Shown: positions 61,839-64,000 of the stretch, in pieces
Layout: each line of letters begins with the position of its first letter
Numbering within the stretch: position 1 is the first letter of the stretch
DNA from: RHLJ01 sp040222455
Lineage (GTDB): Bacteria; Bacteroidota; Rhodothermia; Balneolales; Balneolaceae
Length of the DNA stretch: 64,000 bases
Assembly: GCA_040222455.1 (NCBI GenBank)
Contig: JAVKDD010000020.1
Location: 124,001-188,000 of the forward strand
Direction: 5' to 3'
Program-made: the position numbers and the translations under genes
Notes under the pieces: model-generated
The model's input: the letters and a program-made list of their open reading frames with translations, nothing else
What the model was told of the DNA's origin: nothing
Databases searched by the model: none

Positions 61839-62723
61839 TCAGTTTTCTTCAACTTCTACGATAATCGCCTTCGGGCGATGAGCAGAAAAATAGCCGACAC
61901 CACCCTCGATATTCGTGGGATGATTAACAGGTTCATTTGCTAGTGATGAAATGATCCCACCTGAACGCTTTCGTGCCTCTAAGAAATTATAGTAACCTTC
62001 ACTTATATTTGTAATAATAACCAGGGCGGAATCGGTGGAAGAAGTAAATTCAAAAACGTCATCTTTTCTAATTACACCTTCCTCAGCACCACGATCTGTT
62101 AATAATTGTTCATAGATTAGAAACCCCTGATCTGAAAAAAACACTTCATTTCCTGTGGAATCAGATTGAGTGGTATCGGGATCTGTTAGTTGGTATGCTT
62201 GAATTACATAAAAATTATCTCCATCAGGGTCTAAGATTTTGTAGGAGAAGTCGGCTAAGAAATTGATGCTTGTATCTCTTCTTGTTACTTGAATGGAGTC
62301 TACTTCAACTTGTGGTAAAAGCAAAGCTTCTGAAGCAATTGTTTCAGAAGTTGTTGAATCAAAAACGGTAAGTTTCATTAATTGAAAATCTTCAAAAGCC
62401 TGAAGTTGGGTTCCGAATAAACCTTTTATATCGAAGAATGTTTCAAGGGTATCAGAGTAGCCTTCATACTCTATAACTACCAGGGCATGATCAAGTAAAA
62501 GTCGATCTATGACATCTTGAGATAAATCATTGGCGTCTTCCGCAGATAGAGCAGAGAAACTTCTGGAAAGCGTTACGAACATTGTTTCTGAAGGACCAAT
62601 TAGTGAAGAAACGGCGATCTGTGGTTCAGCAGGCTCAACAGAAATTGGAAGACTTTCTAATCCGCATCCAGTAAGAAGAAAAAGAGAACCCAAAATCAAT
62701 GTTCGTCTTTGCAAGGAAAACAT
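61839..62723 (-). CDS. DUF4249 lipoprotein
   Basis: The start is placed at 62723 (294 residues), where a lipoprotein signal begins (MFSLQRRTLILGSLFLLTGC, Cys20). A longer frame from 62882 overlaps the TonB receptor stop by 4 bp but would bury the signal. The mature part is beta-rich (PQIAVSSLIGPSETMFVTLSRSFSAL) as in DUF4249 proteins. These occur beside TonB receptors in Bacteroidota and are thought to assist uptake at the outer membrane. Here the partner receptor is directly upstream. The ligand is unknown. Confidence 0.8.
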   Translation of the reverse strand: MFSLQRRTLILGSLFLLTGCGLESLPISVEPAEPQIAVSSLIGPSETMFVTLSRSFSALSAEDANDLSQDVIDRLLLDHALVVIEYEGYSDTLETFFDIKGLFGTQLQAFEDFQLMKLTVFDSTTSETIASEALLLPQVEVDSIQVTRRDTSINFLADFSYKILDPDGDNFYVIQAYQLTDPDTTQSDSTGNEVFFSDQGFLIYEQLLTDRGAEEGVIRKDDVFEFTSSTDSALVIITNISEGYYNFLEARKRSGGIISSLANEPVNHPTNIEGGVGYFSAHRPKAIIVEVEEN

Positions 62724-62878
62724 TAATAATGAGTTGACTCGGCAAGATATTGACGTAACAAACTTAAGTAAGTAAACTCCAAAACTGAAAGAGGAAGTCT
62801 GCTTCGTCAATTGATTAATAGTCTTTTTCATTGATTGGATATTCCACGCAAAGATGACTCTTATATTTTTTAAAAAAA

Positions 62879-64000
62879 TCATTTCGAAGAAAAATTAAAG
62901 TTGTAAGCAATAGATGGAATAAAACCGAACAAACCTTGCTGTACATATTCGTAGGTCACCCCATTATTTTGAATATCTACCCGAAATGGAGCAGCGCGAT
63001 TGTAGAAATTATATGCGCCGATATGCCATTCTCCACCAAAACGACGTTCACCGTTTGGTTTTAAAATAAAGTTAATGTCTAGTCTGTGTGAAGACCCAAG
63101 TTGAGTTCCATTTCTAGAACCATAAATCGGAATAAGTTCAATTTCTGTTAACGAGGCATTTGGCATTAAAAACTGACCGGTTTGAGGAGTAAACCATGCA
63201 CCGGATTGAAAACTCCACACTGCCGAAAAAGTAACACGGTCATTAAGTTCAATCATTGAAATAAGATTGGCTACATGCCGCCGATCATACTTAGAAGGGT
63301 ATGTGTTTCCATTATTTAGTTCATCAAAAGTTCTGGATGTTTTCGAAAGAGAATAGGAAGCCCAACCTGTAAAAGATCCATACTTTTTTCGAAGTAAGAG
63401 TTCAATTCCATACGAGTCTCCTTTGCCAGCAATTAATTCACTTTCAAAATTATCATTAAGAATAAGGTTTGCTCCTTCTCGATACTCAATTAAGTTTGTA
63501 AGATTCTTGTAGTAGGTTTCCACAGTAAAACTCAGTTGAGTTTTCGGAAAAATCCGAGTATATCCCAGAGCTATTTGATGAGATTTTTGCGGCTCTACCT
63601 CTCTGGTTACCGGATACCATAAGTCGGTTGGAAGTGCAATAGAGGAGGAAGAAACACGGTGCATGTATTGCCTCATTAAGCTGTAACTAGCTTTTATTGA
63701 TTTTTCGTCATCTATCTTGAATCTGGTTGAAATACGAGGCTCTGGACCTATATAGATTTTATTCTCTGTAATCGTAAACGAATATCGAAGCCCAATATTA
63801 AGTCTCAGTTTTTCTGAAATATCCCGCTCGTTTCCTCCATAAAATGCCCATTCGGTATTCTGAATAAGCTGACCTTTTCGATCGTCTACAAAATCTCCAA
63901 TATCTCCTGAAGTACTAACAACATTTGGGCGGAAGAAGTGAGAAACAGATTGAAGCCCAAAGACATATTTGTTCTCAGTACTTTCGAAATATTGCCAATC
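62879..64000 (-). CDS. TonB-dependent receptor, C-terminal part (5' end outside window)
   Basis: The reverse frame is open from the window end to a stop at 62879, so this is the last 373 residues of a larger receptor. An ATG at 63676 is internal. The segments FKIDDEKSIKASYSLMRQYMHRV, SIALPTDLWYPVTREVEPQKSHQIALGYTR and the barrel strand ends match a Bacteroidota TonB receptor, ending NFNFSSK. It forms a pair with the DUF4249 lipoprotein gene downstream. Plug domain and ligand-binding loops lie outside the window. Confidence 0.88.
   Translation of the reverse strand, partial: DWQYFESTENKYVFGLQSVSHFFRPNVVSTSGDIGDFVDDRKGQLIQNTEWAFYGGNERDISEKLRLNIGLRYSFTITENKIYIGPEPRISTRFKIDDEKSIKASYSLMRQYMHRVSSSSIALPTDLWYPVTREVEPQKSHQIALGYTRIFPKTQLSFTVETYYKNLTNLIEYREGANLILNDNFESELIAGKGDSYGIELLLRKKYGSFTGWASYSLSKTSRTFDELNNGNTYPSKYDRRHVANLISMIELNDRVTFSAVWSFQSGAWFTPQTGQFLMPNASLTEIELIPIYGSRNGTQLGSSHRLDINFILKPNGERRFGGEWHIGAYNFYNRAAPFRVDIQNNGVTYEYVQQGLFGFIPSIAYNFNFSSK

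Noticed and set aside
1..64000. Prophage, insertion sequence, toxin-antitoxin or CRISPR-Cas loci
   Set aside because: No transposase, integrase, phage structural, Cas or toxin-antitoxin genes were recognised on either strand.

Overview
The window is a chromosomal segment of an AT-rich member of the Bacteroidota/Balneolota group. A Balneolaceae-like bacterium fits best, but the genus cannot be fixed from this sequence. The reasons are: a subtilase ending in a type IX secretion sorting domain (NYPNPFNPSTTI motif); TonB receptors with carboxypeptidase-like N-domains; families typical of this group (DUF4292, DUF4293, DUF4249, DUF5686); an arginine cluster built on the argF' (acyl-ornithine carbamoyltransferase) route; stable-RNA promoters resembling TAnnTTTG; and many starts without a Shine-Dalgarno sequence. 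No phage, insertion sequence, CRISPR array or rRNA operon is visible. The region looks like core genome with a few small palindromic repeats.

Layout. 1-13 kb: the C-terminal half of an RND pump, two small membrane proteins, a TonB receptor, a lytic transglycosylase (mltF-like), a complete partner-switching module (STAS antagonist, HATPase anti-sigma kinase, GAF-SpoIIE phosphatase), a SPOR lipoprotein, a GlsB-type membrane protein and a sodium:solute symporter. 13-24 kb: a DUF5686 outer-membrane protein, an OmpA lipoprotein with six TSP3 calcium repeats, tRNA-Ala(GGC), then a four-gene operon (secreted protein, FecR-domain protein, large beta-barrel, CHASE2 adenylate cyclase), followed by the SRP RNA gene ffs. 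24-40 kb: a YpdA-like reductase, a YheT-like hydrolase, a T9SS-exported subtilase, Ppx/GppA-HD, a nucleotide-sugar epimerase and GT2 pair, an M28 peptidase, and an EnvC / DUF4292 / TPR cell-envelope cluster.

40.7-49.8 kb: a nearly complete arginine operon in the order GNAT (candidate N-acetylglutamate synthase), argG, argC, proC, argD, argF', argB, argE-like, argH. Most genes overlap or abut. A candidate ARG box lies ahead of the operon and a REP/MITE-like palindrome interrupts it before argH. 49.8-55.7 kb: DinB-like, BtuF-like and luciferase-like genes, then a reverse-strand cluster of LMW-PTP, TetR, FabF and fructosamine-kinase homologue. A well-formed promoter with two operator-like palindromes sits ahead of tetR. 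55.8-61.6 kb: ileS, a DksA-like gene, lspA, and yajC-ribBA. 61.8-64 kb: a DUF4249 lipoprotein and its partner TonB receptor, cut by the window end.

The points most worth a second look are: the FecR/beta-barrel/CHASE2-cyclase operon as a possible envelope-to-cAMP signalling unit; an isoleucyl-tRNA synthetase whose HIGH motif is replaced by GIHH; a RibBA whose cyclohydrolase half has lost all three zinc cysteines; the argF' carbamoyltransferase with alanine at the acetyl/succinyl-discriminating position; the Cys-rich GNAT in front of argG; and the co-localised deglycation-type kinase and phosphatase.
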